Position numbers and translations under genes: made by a program. Shown piece after piece: positions 25,526-33,624 of a stretch of 48,323 bases of DNA. The notes under the pieces are model-generated. The model ran no database searches. It was given only the letters and a program-made list of their open reading frames with translations, and was not told the DNA's origin. Location: assembly GCA_035552775.1 (NCBI GenBank), contig DASZKW010000010.1, forward strand, positions 1 through 48,323. Reading direction: 5' to 3'. Source of the DNA: DASZKW01 sp035552775. GTDB taxonomy: Bacteria > Actinomycetota > Acidimicrobiia > Acidimicrobiales > Palsa-688. Within the stretch, counting starts at the first letter, position 1. The number at the start of each line of letters is the position of its first letter.

Positions 25526-26255
25526 CGGCCACCCCCACCAGCTTGAGCGAGCGCACCAAGACCAGGACCACCGCCGCGTACACCCCGACCAGCACCGGTA
25601 TGGCCAGATCGGACCCGGGCCAATGCACACCGAGGCCCTCGCCGGTCCAAAAGCTCCCGAAGCTCACCAACATCAAGCCCACCCCCATTTTCATGGCGTT
25701 CTCCGGTACTCCCGCCAACTGGCGCGCCACCACCGTGCCAGCCGCGGCCACGACCACCACTGCCGCCAGGGCGGCGACGGCGGCCAATCCCAGATCGTGA
25801 TCGGTGGTCCCTAGGGTCAGCACCACGATCACCACCTCCAGTCCCTCCAAGAAGACCCCCTTGAAGGCCACCGCGAACCCCACGGGGTCACGTGCGCCCG
25901 CCCGCCGCTCCCGACCGACCATCGCCGCCACGTGAGCCGCGTAGATGGCGTCCTCGTCGTGGCGCGCCTTGAGGCCCACCGCACGTAGAACCGCCTTGCG
26001 CAACCACTGCAAACCGAAGACCAGAAGGATCGCCCCGACCGTCGCCCGTAACACGCCGATCGGGATCGCCACCAACGCCGGTCCCAGGGCCGCCACGAGC
26101 ACGGCCAACACCGCCAGCGCCGCCCCCGTGCCCTCGAACGCCGACCGCCACCCCCGGCTCACCCCCGCAGCCACCACGATGGTCAGTGCCTCCACCGCCT
26201 CGACCGCAGAGGCGAGGAAGACCGCCACCACCAACACCACGGCACTCGATGTCAC
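25509..26255 (-). CDS. Polytopic membrane protein, COG4280-like
   Basis: A 248-aa protein with about seven TM helices in two related halves. The first opens LVVAVFLASAVEAVEALTIVVA and the second FKGVFLEGLEVVIVVLTLG; both place glutamates inside a helix in an ExxE-like arrangement, as in cation transporters (FTR1/UPF0016-like logic). A cytosolic loop (about 90-130) is charged. Function is not established; metal or cation transport is inference. The frame extends to 26474, but GTG 26255 avoids the tRNA region. Confidence 0.75.
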   Translation of the reverse strand: MTSSAVVLVVAVFLASAVEAVEALTIVVAAGVSRGWRSAFEGTGAALAVLAVLVAALGPALVAIPIGVLRATVGAILLVFGLQWLRKAVLRAVGLKARHDEDAIYAAHVAAMVGRERRAGARDPVGFAVAFKGVFLEGLEVVIVVLTLGTTDHDLGLAAVAALAAVVVVAAAGTVVARQLAGVPENAMKMGVGLMLVSFGSFWTGEGLGVHWPGSDLAIPVLVGVYAAVVLVLVRSLKLVGVADAAVG

Positions 26256-26398
26256 TGCCCCAGTCTGGCCCACCGCAGCGCTGTCACGGGCAATGGGGAC
26301 CATCCGGGCGGCGGTGCGGTGCTCGCGGACCGCCGGCGGGCCATGGACGTCGAGTTCTGTGTCGGGCGGTCGACAAAGATAGGCTCGGGAGAGCCCAC

Positions 26399-26469
26399 GG
26401 GGGCGTAGGCCAACGGTAGACCGGTGGACTTTTAATCCGACAACGAGAGTTCGACTCTCTCCGCCCCCA
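26399..26469 (+). tRNA. tRNA-Lys-like gene (anticodon TTT) with imperfect stems
   Basis: A 71-nt cloverleaf: perfect 7-bp acceptor GGGGGCG/CGCCCCC with discriminator A, D-loop AACGGTA (G18 G19 A21 present), anticodon loop CTTTTAA, and perfect T-arm GAGAG-TTCGACT-CTCTC. The D stem GGCC/GACC has one C-A mismatch and the anticodon stem GTGGA/TCCGA has a G-A mismatch plus a T-G pair. No CCA is encoded. It is either a functional atypical isodecoder or a decaying copy. Confidence 0.75.
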
Positions 26470-26506
26470 CCCATTCTGCCGGCCGCCGGCGCTAGCGTGG
26501 ATCACG

Positions 26507-26746
26507 ATGCCAGATCCGCCGGCCGCCGGTGCGGGCCCGCCTGGTAATCCGCCCCTCGACCGCCAACGCGACCTGGCCCTGATCGGCGAGGTCGCCGAGC
26601 ATCTGAACGCTGTCGAGGCGGCCCTGCGCCGCCTGGATGACGGCACCTACGGGCGCTGCGTGCGCTGTGGTGCGGCCATCGCCGACGAGCGCCTGGCGGA
26701 GGACCCCGAGGCGGCCGAGTGCGGCGAGCACTCCGGCCCGGATTGA
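26507..26746 (+). CDS. TraR/DksA-type zinc finger protein
   Basis: A 79-aa protein with a coiled-coil-like helix (DLALIGEVAEHLNAVEAALRRLDDGTYGRC), the classical DksA/TraR approach to its finger. The finger reads CVRC, 17 residues, then CGEH: CxxC-x17-CxxH, so the fourth canonical Cys is His. Small members can bind the RNA polymerase secondary channel. The ATG lies 37 bp after the tRNA. The 3' end faces the convergent carboxyltransferase 3 bp away. Confidence 0.82.
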   Translation: MPDPPAAGAGPPGNPPLDRQRDLALIGEVAEHLNAVEAALRRLDDGTYGRCVRCGAAIADERLAEDPEAAECGEHSGPD

Positions 26747-26749
26747 TCC

Positions 26750-28105
26750 TCAGAGGGGCCCGTTGCCGTGTTTACGGGCAACCAGGCGCTCGCGCTTGGA
26801 CTCGAGGACGTCCATGGCCGCGGCGACCACTTGGCGGGTGGCCGCCGGCTGTATCACCTGGTCGATGTATCCACGTGCCGCGGCCACGTAGGGGTTGAGA
26901 AAAGCGACCCCGTATTCCTGCACCAGGCGTGCCTGCGATTCGACCTCGGCGCGGCGATGGAGGATCTGGACCGCGCCCTGAGCGCCCATCACCGCCACTT
27001 GGGCGCTCGGCCACGCCAGGCAGATGTCGTTGCCGATGCCCTTGGAGTCCATGACGATGTAAGCGCCGCCGAACGCCTTGCGCAGCACCAGGCACACCCG
27101 CGGTACCGTCGCCTCCGCGTAGGCGTACACGAGCTGGGCGCCGTGACGGATCATTCCCCGCCATTCGAGGTCCTTGCCGGGCATGAAACCCGGGGTGTCG
27201 ACGAGGGTCAGCAAGGCGATGTTGAACGAGTCACAGAACGAGACGAAGCGCGCGCCCTTCTGCGAAGCGGCGATGTCGAGGGTTCCGGCCATCGACTGCG
27301 GCTGGTTGGCCACCACCCCGATGCTGCGCCCCCCGACGTGGACCAGACCGGTGACCAGCTGGGGTGCCCACCCGGGCCGTAGCTCGAGCAGCTCGCCGTC
27401 GTCGGCCACGGACCGGATCACCGACCGGACGTCGTAAGAACCGGAGTCGGACGCAGGCAGCAGCTCGTTCAGTTCCGGCGTCAGTCTGTCCGGGGGGTCG
27501 TCGCTCTCCACGTGCGGAGGGATCTCGTCGGTGTGGTCCGGTAGGTATTCCAACAGCTCGGCGCAGCGAACCAGGGCCTCCTCGGGATTGGTGGCGACCA
27601 TCGCCGCAACACCTGTCGACCTGGCGTGCACGGCGTGGCCCCCGAGGTCGCCGGGCCCGACACGCAATCCGGTGAGTTCGGCCACCGCCGCCGGTCCCGA
27701 CACGTATGCCACCGCGTCGGTGGTCATGATGACGACGTCGGCCATCCCGAGCAGCAGGGCGTGCCCGGACACAGCCGGCCCCGAGGTCAACACCACCACC
27801 GGCACCGTTCCCGAGCAGGTGGCGATCGATTGCGCCGCCTTGCCCCAGCCGTGAAGGGACGCCACGCCCTCGCGGACCTCTGCGCCCGACGAAGCCAGGC
27901 CGATCACGAGGGGGAGGCGCTGATCGAGCGCCAGGCGACCCCCGGCCGCGATGGTGATGCTGTCCTGCTCGCCCAGCGAGCCGCCGTGATGCGTGGCGTC
28001 GACGTCCACCAGGACGACACGTCGGTCGCCGGGCAGGTGGGCGACGGACGCCTTCGTCCGTCCCGGAACGCCCCAGCGGAGACGGACCTGTTCGGCGGGG
28101 GTCAC
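26750..28105 (-). CDS. Acyl-CoA carboxylase carboxyltransferase (beta) subunit
   Basis: A 451-aa crotonase-fold carboxyltransferase with N- and C-halves: LVIGLASSGAEVREGVASL and VVVLTSGPAVSGHALLLGMADVVIMT in the first, LLTLVDTPGFMPGKDLEWRGMIRHGAQLVYAYAEATVPR and KAFGGAYIVMDSKGIGND in the second. It transfers carboxyl from biotin to an acyl-CoA (acetyl/propionyl type). The first half is shorter than in PccB/AccD5, and no biotin carboxylase is nearby. The frame extends to 28963, but the GTG at 28105 overlaps the upstream TGA and fits homology. Confidence 0.87.
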   Translation of the reverse strand: MTPAEQVRLRWGVPGRTKASVAHLPGDRRVVLVDVDATHHGGSLGEQDSITIAAGGRLALDQRLPLVIGLASSGAEVREGVASLHGWGKAAQSIATCSGTVPVVVLTSGPAVSGHALLLGMADVVIMTTDAVAYVSGPAAVAELTGLRVGPGDLGGHAVHARSTGVAAMVATNPEEALVRCAELLEYLPDHTDEIPPHVESDDPPDRLTPELNELLPASDSGSYDVRSVIRSVADDGELLELRPGWAPQLVTGLVHVGGRSIGVVANQPQSMAGTLDIAASQKGARFVSFCDSFNIALLTLVDTPGFMPGKDLEWRGMIRHGAQLVYAYAEATVPRVCLVLRKAFGGAYIVMDSKGIGNDICLAWPSAQVAVMGAQGAVQILHRRAEVESQARLVQEYGVAFLNPYVAAARGYIDQVIQPAATRQVVAAAMDVLESKRERLVARKHGNGPL

Positions 28106-28584
28106 GGGGTGGGCGGTGGCTCGAGGCCGCGCGCGATGAGAAAACCCCGGGCCCTCTCGGACAGCGGATAGCGATTGACCAGGGACCAGAACCGAGCGTC
28201 GTGGCTGGGAACGTCGAGATGAGACAACTCGTGGACTATCACGTAGTCGAGGACCCAGCCGGGTTCGGCGGCCAGACGGGTCGAGATGCGGATGGTGCCC
28301 TCGGCAGGGGTGCAGCTCCCCCAACGCCACTCCTGGTTGTCCGCCCAACGGATAGCGGTCGGTGCCCGCAGTTCGTAACGGGCTGCCAGGTGCTCGGCCC
28401 GCCGGGTCAGGTCGATTCCCGGTGAGGATGACCTTCGCTTCATCCGGCGGAGCATCTCGGCGACCCACCGCTCCTCGTCGGCCTTGGTCATGGTCGCCGG
28501 GATCGACACCCGCAGCACGCCGTCGACCTCCCGCGCCTGGACGGTCTTGCGGCGGCGTGGGCTGCGCACCACTTCGACCTTCAC
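28102..28584 (-). CDS. YgjP/WLM-like M48-family metallopeptidase (DUF45)
   Basis: A 160-aa protein with the zinc site H118-E-L-S-H122 and third ligand His128 (HELSHLDVPSH), preceded by the family motif WRWGSCTPAEGTIRIS. An N-terminal VVRSPRRRKTVQARE strand matches other DUF45 proteins. The physiological substrate is unknown. It is coupled by GTGA overlaps on both sides (phosphatase upstream, carboxyltransferase downstream). Confidence 0.88.
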   Translation of the reverse strand: MKVEVVRSPRRRKTVQAREVDGVLRVSIPATMTKADEERWVAEMLRRMKRRSSSPGIDLTRRAEHLAARYELRAPTAIRWADNQEWRWGSCTPAEGTIRISTRLAAEPGWVLDYVIVHELSHLDVPSHDARFWSLVNRYPLSERARGFLIARGLEPPPTP

Positions 28585-29219
28585 CGTTCGGAAGGTAGCT
28601 GCTCGGGCCCGGCTTCCCCCCTGGGCCCGACGATGAGGTCGACGGTGCCCGTGAGCGAGGTTTGTGCGCCGTTGACTTCGAGCCAGCACCCGGCGAGCTG
28701 ACCGATGTGGCGGTGTTCCTCGCCCGCAGACCGGAACAGGGAGCGGATGACGCCGCCGTGGCTGACCACCAGGACACGCCGGCCGCGTTGAGTGTCCACC
28801 AGGTCGCACACAGCGGCCTGCAGGCGTTTCTCGAAGGCGGCGCGCTCCTCGCCGCCGGGGGTGGCGGCCAGCTCGCCCCTCCGCCAGCGGTCGATCTGGC
28901 CGGGCCAGCCGGACTCGATCTCATGGAGTTGCAGACCGCTCCATGCGCCGACGTCGTACTCACGAAGGCCGGGATGGAGCGTCGGCGGCCCGGCGGGGAG
29001 GTCCAGCAACTCGGCCGTTTGCCTGGCCCGTCGCAGGTCGGAGCTTACGACCGCGTCGAAGGGGGGGCACAGAGCCAGGCGGCGGGCAGCGTGGGCCGCC
29101 TGATCGAGACCAAGGGGAGACAGCGGCGGGTCGGCCCAACCCTGCCAGCGGTGGGATGCGTTCCACACGGATTGGGCGTGGCGGACAACGAGCAAGTGCG
29201 TCGTCGCTTCTGTCCGCAT
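28581..29219 (-). CDS. Histidine phosphatase (phosphoglycerate mutase-like)
   Basis: A 212-aa branch-1 enzyme. R13-H14-A15-Q16 replaces the usual RHGE or RHGQ; the accepting His14 is retained. SDLRRARQTAELL, LREYDVGAWSGLQ and VLVVSHGGVIRSLF (second catalytic His) follow. The long frame to 30308 is antisense to moaD and the CdsA-like gene; homology starts at the ATG 29219. Substrate not inferable. Paralogous to the 15236 gene but without GPSG inserts. Confidence 0.87.
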   Translation of the reverse strand: MRTEATTHLLVVRHAQSVWNASHRWQGWADPPLSPLGLDQAAHAARRLALCPPFDAVVSSDLRRARQTAELLDLPAGPPTLHPGLREYDVGAWSGLQLHEIESGWPGQIDRWRRGELAATPGGEERAAFEKRLQAAVCDLVDTQRGRRVLVVSHGGVIRSLFRSAGEEHRHIGQLAGCWLEVNGAQTSLTGTVDLIVGPRGEAGPEQLPSER

Positions 29220-29345
29220 CCGTCGAAGGTACCGGTCCCAACGGAGTGGGCGCTCGCCTAGGTGGGCTGGATCGCGGTTGCGGGTAGCCTCGCTCAGCGG
29301 AAGGGAATGGAACGCAGAGTTTGGACCGACACGCTGGACGAGCAC

Positions 29346-29615
29346 ATGACGTCGATGGGTAGAGACCCGGTCGTGACCCTGCGCTATTTCGCCGCCGCCC
29401 GGGAGGCGGCGGGGACCGGACGGGAGACGGCTGTAGGGGGAAGCGTGGCGGCAGTGCTGGCGGACGCCACGAGCCGCCACGGGACGCATTTCGCCGGGGT
29501 GCTCGACACCTGCAAGGTGTGGGTCAACGGTGAGCCCGCCGCCTTTGACTCGCCGCTCGACGAGGGTGACGAGGTCGCCGTGTTGCCGCCCGTGTCCGGC
29601 GGGTGCGGCTGGTGA
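29346..29615 (+). CDS. moaD: MoaD/ThiS-family ubiquitin-like sulfur carrier with residues after the diglycine
   Basis: An 89-aa beta-grasp protein: VTLRYFAAAREAAGTGRET, VLDTCKVWVNGEPA, LDEGDEVAVLPPVSGG. In molybdopterin synthase small subunits the chain ends at Gly-Gly, which is adenylated and thiocarboxylated. Here Gly85-Gly86 is followed by Cys-Gly-Trp before the stop, because a 21-bp tandem repeat spans the gene end. Trimming would be needed to expose GG, as known for QbsE-type carriers with JAMM proteases. Alternative starts are ATGs at 29307 or 29355. No moaE or moeB is nearby. Confidence 0.82.
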   Translation: MTSMGRDPVVTLRYFAAAREAAGTGRETAVGGSVAAVLADATSRHGTHFAGVLDTCKVWVNGEPAAFDSPLDEGDEVAVLPPVSGGCGW

Positions 29616-29644
29616 CCCCCCGTGTGCGGCTGGTGACCCCCCGC
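29603..29644 (+). repeat. 21-bp tandem repeat at the moaD end (2 copies)
   Basis: Units 29603-29623 and 29624-29644 differ only at the last base. The first supplies the codons for the CGW tail and stop of MoaD; the second ends exactly before the ATG at 29645. Confidence 0.85.
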
Positions 29645-30739
29645 ATGCCGGCGCCTTCCCTGGCCGAGGGTGGACTGGCCTACGGGACGTTGGACTACGG
29701 AGGCATGGCCTACGGTGCCCCCGTCTACGGGCGTCAGCCCGCCCGCGCCCGCGGTGCGCCTGAGCCGGTGCGCCGGGCGCGGGTTGCGCCTGCCCCTGAG
29801 CCTGAGCCGGTGCGCCGGGCGCGGGTTGCGCCTGCCCCTGAGCCGCTGCGCCCGACGCCCGGAGCCATCGATGGGACCACTGCGGCTGCTGTGGCCGTCG
29901 CCCCGCCTTCCGTTGCCGTTCCCGCAGCCCAGGCGGTGGAGGCCAGCGCTGCCCTGAAGGCCGTGGCCGCCCCAGCCGACGCGCACCCGATGGCCGGCCT
30001 GGCCATCCTCTGGGCGGTCCTTCTAGTGGGCACCCTCGTCGCCGGGCCGCTCGAAGTTGCCGTTCTCGTGGCGCCGGTCGCCCTGATAGCCACGGTGTCG
30101 GCCCTGCGTGCCGCGTCCCGGCGGACCCCCGCGCCCGCCGCTCACGCTCGGCGGGCGCCCGCAGCCACCGGGTCGGGACAAAGGCCGGCGTACTGTCGCC
30201 TCGCCACCTCCCTGGCGGTGGCAGCAACGCCCTTGGCCGCCCTCGGGGGTCCGATCCCGGCGGCGGCGGTCGGCATCGTCGGAGTTGGCCTCGCCGCCGG
30301 CCTGTCATCGTCCATGCGCATTCCCGCCCTGCGTGCCGCCGCCGTGGCAGCCGCTCCCGCAGCGGCTACCGCCTCCGTCGTCCTGTCACGCCGCGAGGGT
30401 TTGGCGGTGGCGATCATATTGGTGGCGGCGACCTGCCTGTTCGACGCGGGCTCCTGCCTCATGGGCAACGGACCGACCGGTGGTCTGCTCGGCACCACTG
30501 CCGGGTTGGCGAGCGTGGGGGTGTTGGGCCTGTTCGTGGCCGGCGTCCTCAACCCGCCCTTCCGGGGCGCCTCCCCCTGGATCTTCGTGATGATCGCCGG
30601 CGCCCTCGCCGCTGCTGGTGTGCGGGTCGCCGATCGCCTGGTGGGCCAGGGGAGGGCACCGGCATTGCGTCGGTTGGATTCGCTCATGCTGGCCGGCCCC
30701 GCCTGGGTGGCGGCGGCTGCCATGATGCTGCACAGTTGA
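29645..30739 (+). CDS. CdsA-like membrane protein, probably catalytically degenerate
   Basis: A 364-aa protein. The first 110 residues are low complexity, with Tyr/Gly-rich AYG repeats and two copies of EPVRRARVAPAPEP. The rest has about eight TM helices. The end resembles phosphatidate cytidylyltransferase: FDAGSCLMGNG, FRGASPWIFVMIAGALAAAG, then ALRRLDSLMLAGPAW, which aligns with the DRxDSLLFAAP part of the CdsA signature. The key Asp is Arg and the Lys-Asp segment is missing, so CDP-diacylglycerol synthesis is doubtful. A GTG at 29603 is an alternative start. Confidence 0.65.
   Translation: MPAPSLAEGGLAYGTLDYGGMAYGAPVYGRQPARARGAPEPVRRARVAPAPEPEPVRRARVAPAPEPLRPTPGAIDGTTAAAVAVAPPSVAVPAAQAVEASAALKAVAAPADAHPMAGLAILWAVLLVGTLVAGPLEVAVLVAPVALIATVSALRAASRRTPAPAAHARRAPAATGSGQRPAYCRLATSLAVAATPLAALGGPIPAAAVGIVGVGLAAGLSSSMRIPALRAAAVAAAPAAATASVVLSRREGLAVAIILVAATCLFDAGSCLMGNGPTGGLLGTTAGLASVGVLGLFVAGVLNPPFRGASPWIFVMIAGALAAAGVRVADRLVGQGRAPALRRLDSLMLAGPAWVAAAAMMLHS
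29762..29845 (+). repeat. 42-bp in-frame tandem repeat (2 copies)
   Basis: Units 29762-29803 and 29804-29845 differ only at the final base and encode EPVRRARVAPAPEP twice, in the N-terminal extension of the CdsA-like protein. Confidence 0.88.
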
Positions 30740-30804
30740 TCCCAGCCCCCCGCCCGCGGGCAGTTCGGTCCCAGGCCAGTGCGGTGCTCTACAATCGGGA
30801 GACG

Positions 30805-31341
30805 ATGACGGTGCCCCGCATCGACGCCCTGCTCGATCCCGAGTACGGGGCCGACTTACCCACCTTGGACCTGGAAGAGGTCCGTCGTCGCCGGACCGAG
30901 TGCAACGAGGAGGAAGTCGCCCTCTCTTACCTCCGGCGAATGGTGCAGGGTCGCCTCGACATCGCCTTGGCCGAGCAACGTCGGCGGACCACCGGCGCCG
31001 GCGGCAGCGACGTGGCCTCGCTCATCGAGCGTTTGCCCGAGATCCTCTCCGAGAAGGTCCACGCTCCCGGGTTCGGGCGCCTTCCGGCCATCATGGCTCC
31101 GACGGAGGTCGGCGAGGAGGCCACGCTGCGCGTTGACGCGGTTGCTCCTGCCCGCTGCCTCGGCTCGCTGCCGGACCTGGCCGATGGTGATCTGGCGGCC
31201 ATGGCCGAGGCCCTCCAGCAACTGGAGAAGGACGTGTCTCGCCAGCGCCGGCGGTTGCACGAGGTCATCGACCACCTCCAAGAGGAGGTGATCCGGCGCT
31301 ACCGCTCCGGCGAAGCCAACGTCGACAATCTTCTCAAGTGA
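30805..31341 (+). CDS. rsiG: RsiG-type c-di-GMP-binding anti-sigma factor homologue
   Basis: A 178-aa helical protein. RsiG in Streptomyces sequesters sigma WhiG when its two-helix coiled coil binds c-di-GMP through E(x3)S(x2)R(x3)Q(x3)D motifs. Here the first motif is exact: E37, S41, R44, Q48, D52 (EVALSYLRRMVQGRLD). The second is E141, S145, R148, H152, D156, with Gln replaced by His. The two helices flank a variable middle, as in RsiG. The ATG at 30805 follows GGGAG at short spacing. No whiG is in the window. An XRE regulator follows 32 bp downstream. Confidence 0.85.
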   Translation: MTVPRIDALLDPEYGADLPTLDLEEVRRRRTECNEEEVALSYLRRMVQGRLDIALAEQRRRTTGAGGSDVASLIERLPEILSEKVHAPGFGRLPAIMAPTEVGEEATLRVDAVAPARCLGSLPDLADGDLAAMAEALQQLEKDVSRQRRRLHEVIDHLQEEVIRRYRSGEANVDNLLK

Positions 31342-31373
31342 CCATCGCTTCCCGGTTCTGCGTGAACGCCTGA

Positions 31374-31859
31374 ATGCCGACTGACGACACGGGCGGCGGC
31401 ATCGAGGGACGCTCGGGGGAAGGTGCCAGCCCTTTCCCCACCTTGCCCAACCTCGGCGAAGCGGTGACCCAGCTACCCGATCACTGGAGGGATCTGGGCG
31501 AGTTCATTCGCGAGCAGCGTGCCGGCGCCCGTCTCTCGTTGCGCCGGCTGTCGGACCTGGCCGGGGTGTCGAACCCGTATCTGAGCCAGATCGAGCGCGG
31601 TCTTCGCCGGCCTTCGGCCGAGATCCTCCAGCAGATAGCACGGGCCCTGCGCATCTCGGCGGAGACCCTGTACGTAAGAGCCGGGATTCTCGAAGAGCGC
31701 AGCGCCGGTGGGGACCTCGTCCAGGCCGTTCTCGGCGATGCGACGCTGACCGACGAGCAAAAGCACGCGCTGCTTCGGATCGTGGCGTCGTTCCGGCGGG
31801 AGAACGGCACCAGCCCGGCGCCGGCCGGCGCCGGCCGTGTACGCCGAGATGCTCGATAG
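31374..31859 (+). CDS. XRE-family helix-turn-helix regulator
   Basis: A 161-aa DNA-binding protein. After a 38-residue disordered start, residues about 42-100 form a classical XRE HTH: IREQRAGARLSLRRLSDLAGVSNPYLSQIERGLRRPSAEIL. A short helical C-terminal part (DATLTDEQKHALLRIVASFRRE) may dimerise. No sensor domain is visible. The position between rsiG and mshA suggests a link to stress or development, which is inference. Confidence 0.88.
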   Translation: MPTDDTGGGIEGRSGEGASPFPTLPNLGEAVTQLPDHWRDLGEFIREQRAGARLSLRRLSDLAGVSNPYLSQIERGLRRPSAEILQQIARALRISAETLYVRAGILEERSAGGDLVQAVLGDATLTDEQKHALLRIVASFRRENGTSPAPAGAGRVRRDAR

Positions 31860-31871
31860 CGTCTGGCGAGC

Positions 31872-33149
31872 GTGCGTGCCCTAGCCGTACTTTCCCTGCA
31901 CACCTCACCGCTCGCCCAGCCCGGAACCGGCGACGGCGGGGGGATGAACGTCTACGTCCGCGAGCTGTCGGCCCACCTGGCCCGCTCCGGCGTGAGAGTG
32001 GAGGTGTTCACGCGGGCTGAATCCCCGGACGCGCCGGCCACGGTCGACGTCGAGCCCGGGTTCCGGGTCCATCATGTGGCCGCCGGCCCGCTCGCTCCGG
32101 TACCGAAGGAGCATCTGGCGGCTCTCGTACCGGAGTGGACGGCCGGCGTGCGGGCGAGGATCCTGGGCCCGAGCGGCCCTCGGAGCGGGGTGCTGGGCCC
32201 GAGCAGGGGCGTGGGGCCGGTGGACGCCATCCATGCCAACTACTGGCTGTCCGGTCTCGCCGCCCACGCCTTGAAACACGAGCTCGATCTTCCGTTGATG
32301 TCCACGTTCCACACCTTGGACCGGGTCAAGGCCACCTCGAGCCCGGAGGAGGAGGCGGCAGCAGAACCGGCCCGGCGGGCCGCGGCCGAAGCGGAGATCG
32401 TGGGATGTTCCGATGCCGTCCTCGCCAGTTGCCCGGTGGAGGCCGACCAGCTCTCCGACCTGTATGGCGCCGACCCCGCCCGGGTGGAGATCGTGGCGCC
32501 CGGCGTGGACCACGCCTTCTTCGGCCCCGGTGACCAGCGCCAGGCCCGGCGGGCGGTCGGGCTCGCCGCCGAGGGGGAGACCATCCTCTTCGTGGGGCGG
32601 ATACAGCCGCTCAAGGGGCTCACGGTCGCGGTCGACGCCCTGGCCGCGCTGGGCGACCGTCCCCAGGCGACGCTCGTGGTGGTTGGCGGCCCGAGCGGGC
32701 CGCACGGCCCGGCCGAGCTGGCTGCGGTCACCGAACGGATCGAGCGCTTCGGTTTGGGTCCCCGCGTGCGCATGGTGGCCCCCCAGCCCCACGAGATCCT
32801 GTCGACCTACTACCGGGCGGCGGACGTGTGCGTTGTGCCCAGCCGCTCGGAGTCGTTCGGACTGGTGGCCCTCGAAGCGGCTGCCTGCGGGGTGCCCGTC
32901 GTGGCCGCTGCGGTCGGCGGCCTGACCTCGCTGGTCGAGCACGGCCGCACCGGCTACCTGGTCGATGAACGCGACCCCGACACGTACGCGGCGCACCTGA
33001 GGGCGGTCCTCGCCGACCGGGAGCTGGCCGCGGATCTGGGCTGGGCCGCCCGCCTGCGGTCCGAGGGCTACACCTGGGCGGCGGCGGCGACCGACCTGCG
33101 GGCCGTCAACGACCGCCTCACGACTCGCGACCTGGTTGCGTGTCGCTGA
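31872..33149 (+). CDS. mshA: D-inositol-3-phosphate glycosyltransferase (mycothiol step 1)
   Basis: A 425-aa GT-B enzyme that joins GlcNAc from UDP-GlcNAc to 1L-myo-inositol-1-phosphate. N-domain motifs are PGTGDGGGMNVYVRELS and HANYWLSGLAAH; C-domain motifs are VAPGVDHAFFGPGD, FVGRIQPLKGL and the EX7E region SRSESFGLVALEAAACGVPVV. Between about residues 97 and 115 lies a non-conserved insert, ILGPSGPRSGVLGPSRGVGP, a degenerate copy of the GPSG repeat. Start GTG 31872. Other mycothiol genes are not in the window. Confidence 0.93.
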   Translation: MRALAVLSLHTSPLAQPGTGDGGGMNVYVRELSAHLARSGVRVEVFTRAESPDAPATVDVEPGFRVHHVAAGPLAPVPKEHLAALVPEWTAGVRARILGPSGPRSGVLGPSRGVGPVDAIHANYWLSGLAAHALKHELDLPLMSTFHTLDRVKATSSPEEEAAAEPARRAAAEAEIVGCSDAVLASCPVEADQLSDLYGADPARVEIVAPGVDHAFFGPGDQRQARRAVGLAAEGETILFVGRIQPLKGLTVAVDALAALGDRPQATLVVVGGPSGPHGPAELAAVTERIERFGLGPRVRMVAPQPHEILSTYYRAADVCVVPSRSESFGLVALEAAACGVPVVAAAVGGLTSLVEHGRTGYLVDERDPDTYAAHLRAVLADRELAADLGWAARLRSEGYTWAAAATDLRAVNDRLTTRDLVACR

Positions 33150-33162
33150 GCGGCACGGACCG

Positions 33163-33624
33163 GTGAGCGTAGAGCGGGCCACGTCCGAAACGCTCGCCGC
33201 CCTGCGAGAGACGATCGAGCACTGGGCTGGCGATGCCATCGCAGTCAACCCGCTGTTGGCCGCCGAGGACCGCGACCCCGGAGGCGACCGCTGGTACGTG
33301 CGGATGCGGGGCGAGGAGAAGGCAACCATCACCGTGTGGCTCACGCTGAGGGAGTTGACCTTGCAGTTCGAGACCTACTTCATGCCGGCGCCCGAAGAGC
33401 ACCTCGAAGCGTGTTTCGGATACCTGCTGCGGGCCAACAACCGGATGTTCGGGTGGCGCTTCGCCGTCGGCTCAGAGGACGCTGTGTACCTGGTGGGCCA
33501 GCTCCCGGTGAGCTCCGTCGACGAAGGCGAGCTCGACCGCATCGTCGGTTCGGGCTACGCTTACTCCGAAAACCACCTCCGCGCCGCCATGAGCATCGGA
33601 TACGCCTCCAAGTTCGGCCGCTGA
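33163..33624 (+). CDS. YbjN domain-containing protein
   Basis: A 153-aa protein of the YbjN (type III secretion chaperone-like) fold: an N-terminal helix, DRWYVRMRGEEKATITVWLTLRELTLQFETYFMPAPEE, and LLRANNRMFGWRFAVGSEDAVYLVGQLPV. In actinobacteria such genes frequently follow mshA; biochemical role unknown. Start GTG 33163, 13 bp after mshA. Confidence 0.88.
   Translation: MSVERATSETLAALRETIEHWAGDAIAVNPLLAAEDRDPGGDRWYVRMRGEEKATITVWLTLRELTLQFETYFMPAPEEHLEACFGYLLRANNRMFGWRFAVGSEDAVYLVGQLPVSSVDEGELDRIVGSGYAYSENHLRAAMSIGYASKFGR

Noticed and set aside
28106..28963. N-terminal extension of the carboxyltransferase frame to 737 aa
   Set aside because: Overlaps the metallopeptidase and phosphatase genes out of frame; the GTGA-coupled start at 28105 fits the family.
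29220..30308. Extension of the minus-strand phosphatase frame to 575 aa
   Set aside because: Antisense to moaD and the CdsA-like gene, low-complexity, no conserved motif.
32685..32720. Second GPSG repeat copy in mshA (GGPSGPHG)
   Set aside because: MshA enzymes naturally have VVGGPSG here, so this is the conserved loop and not an inserted repeat.
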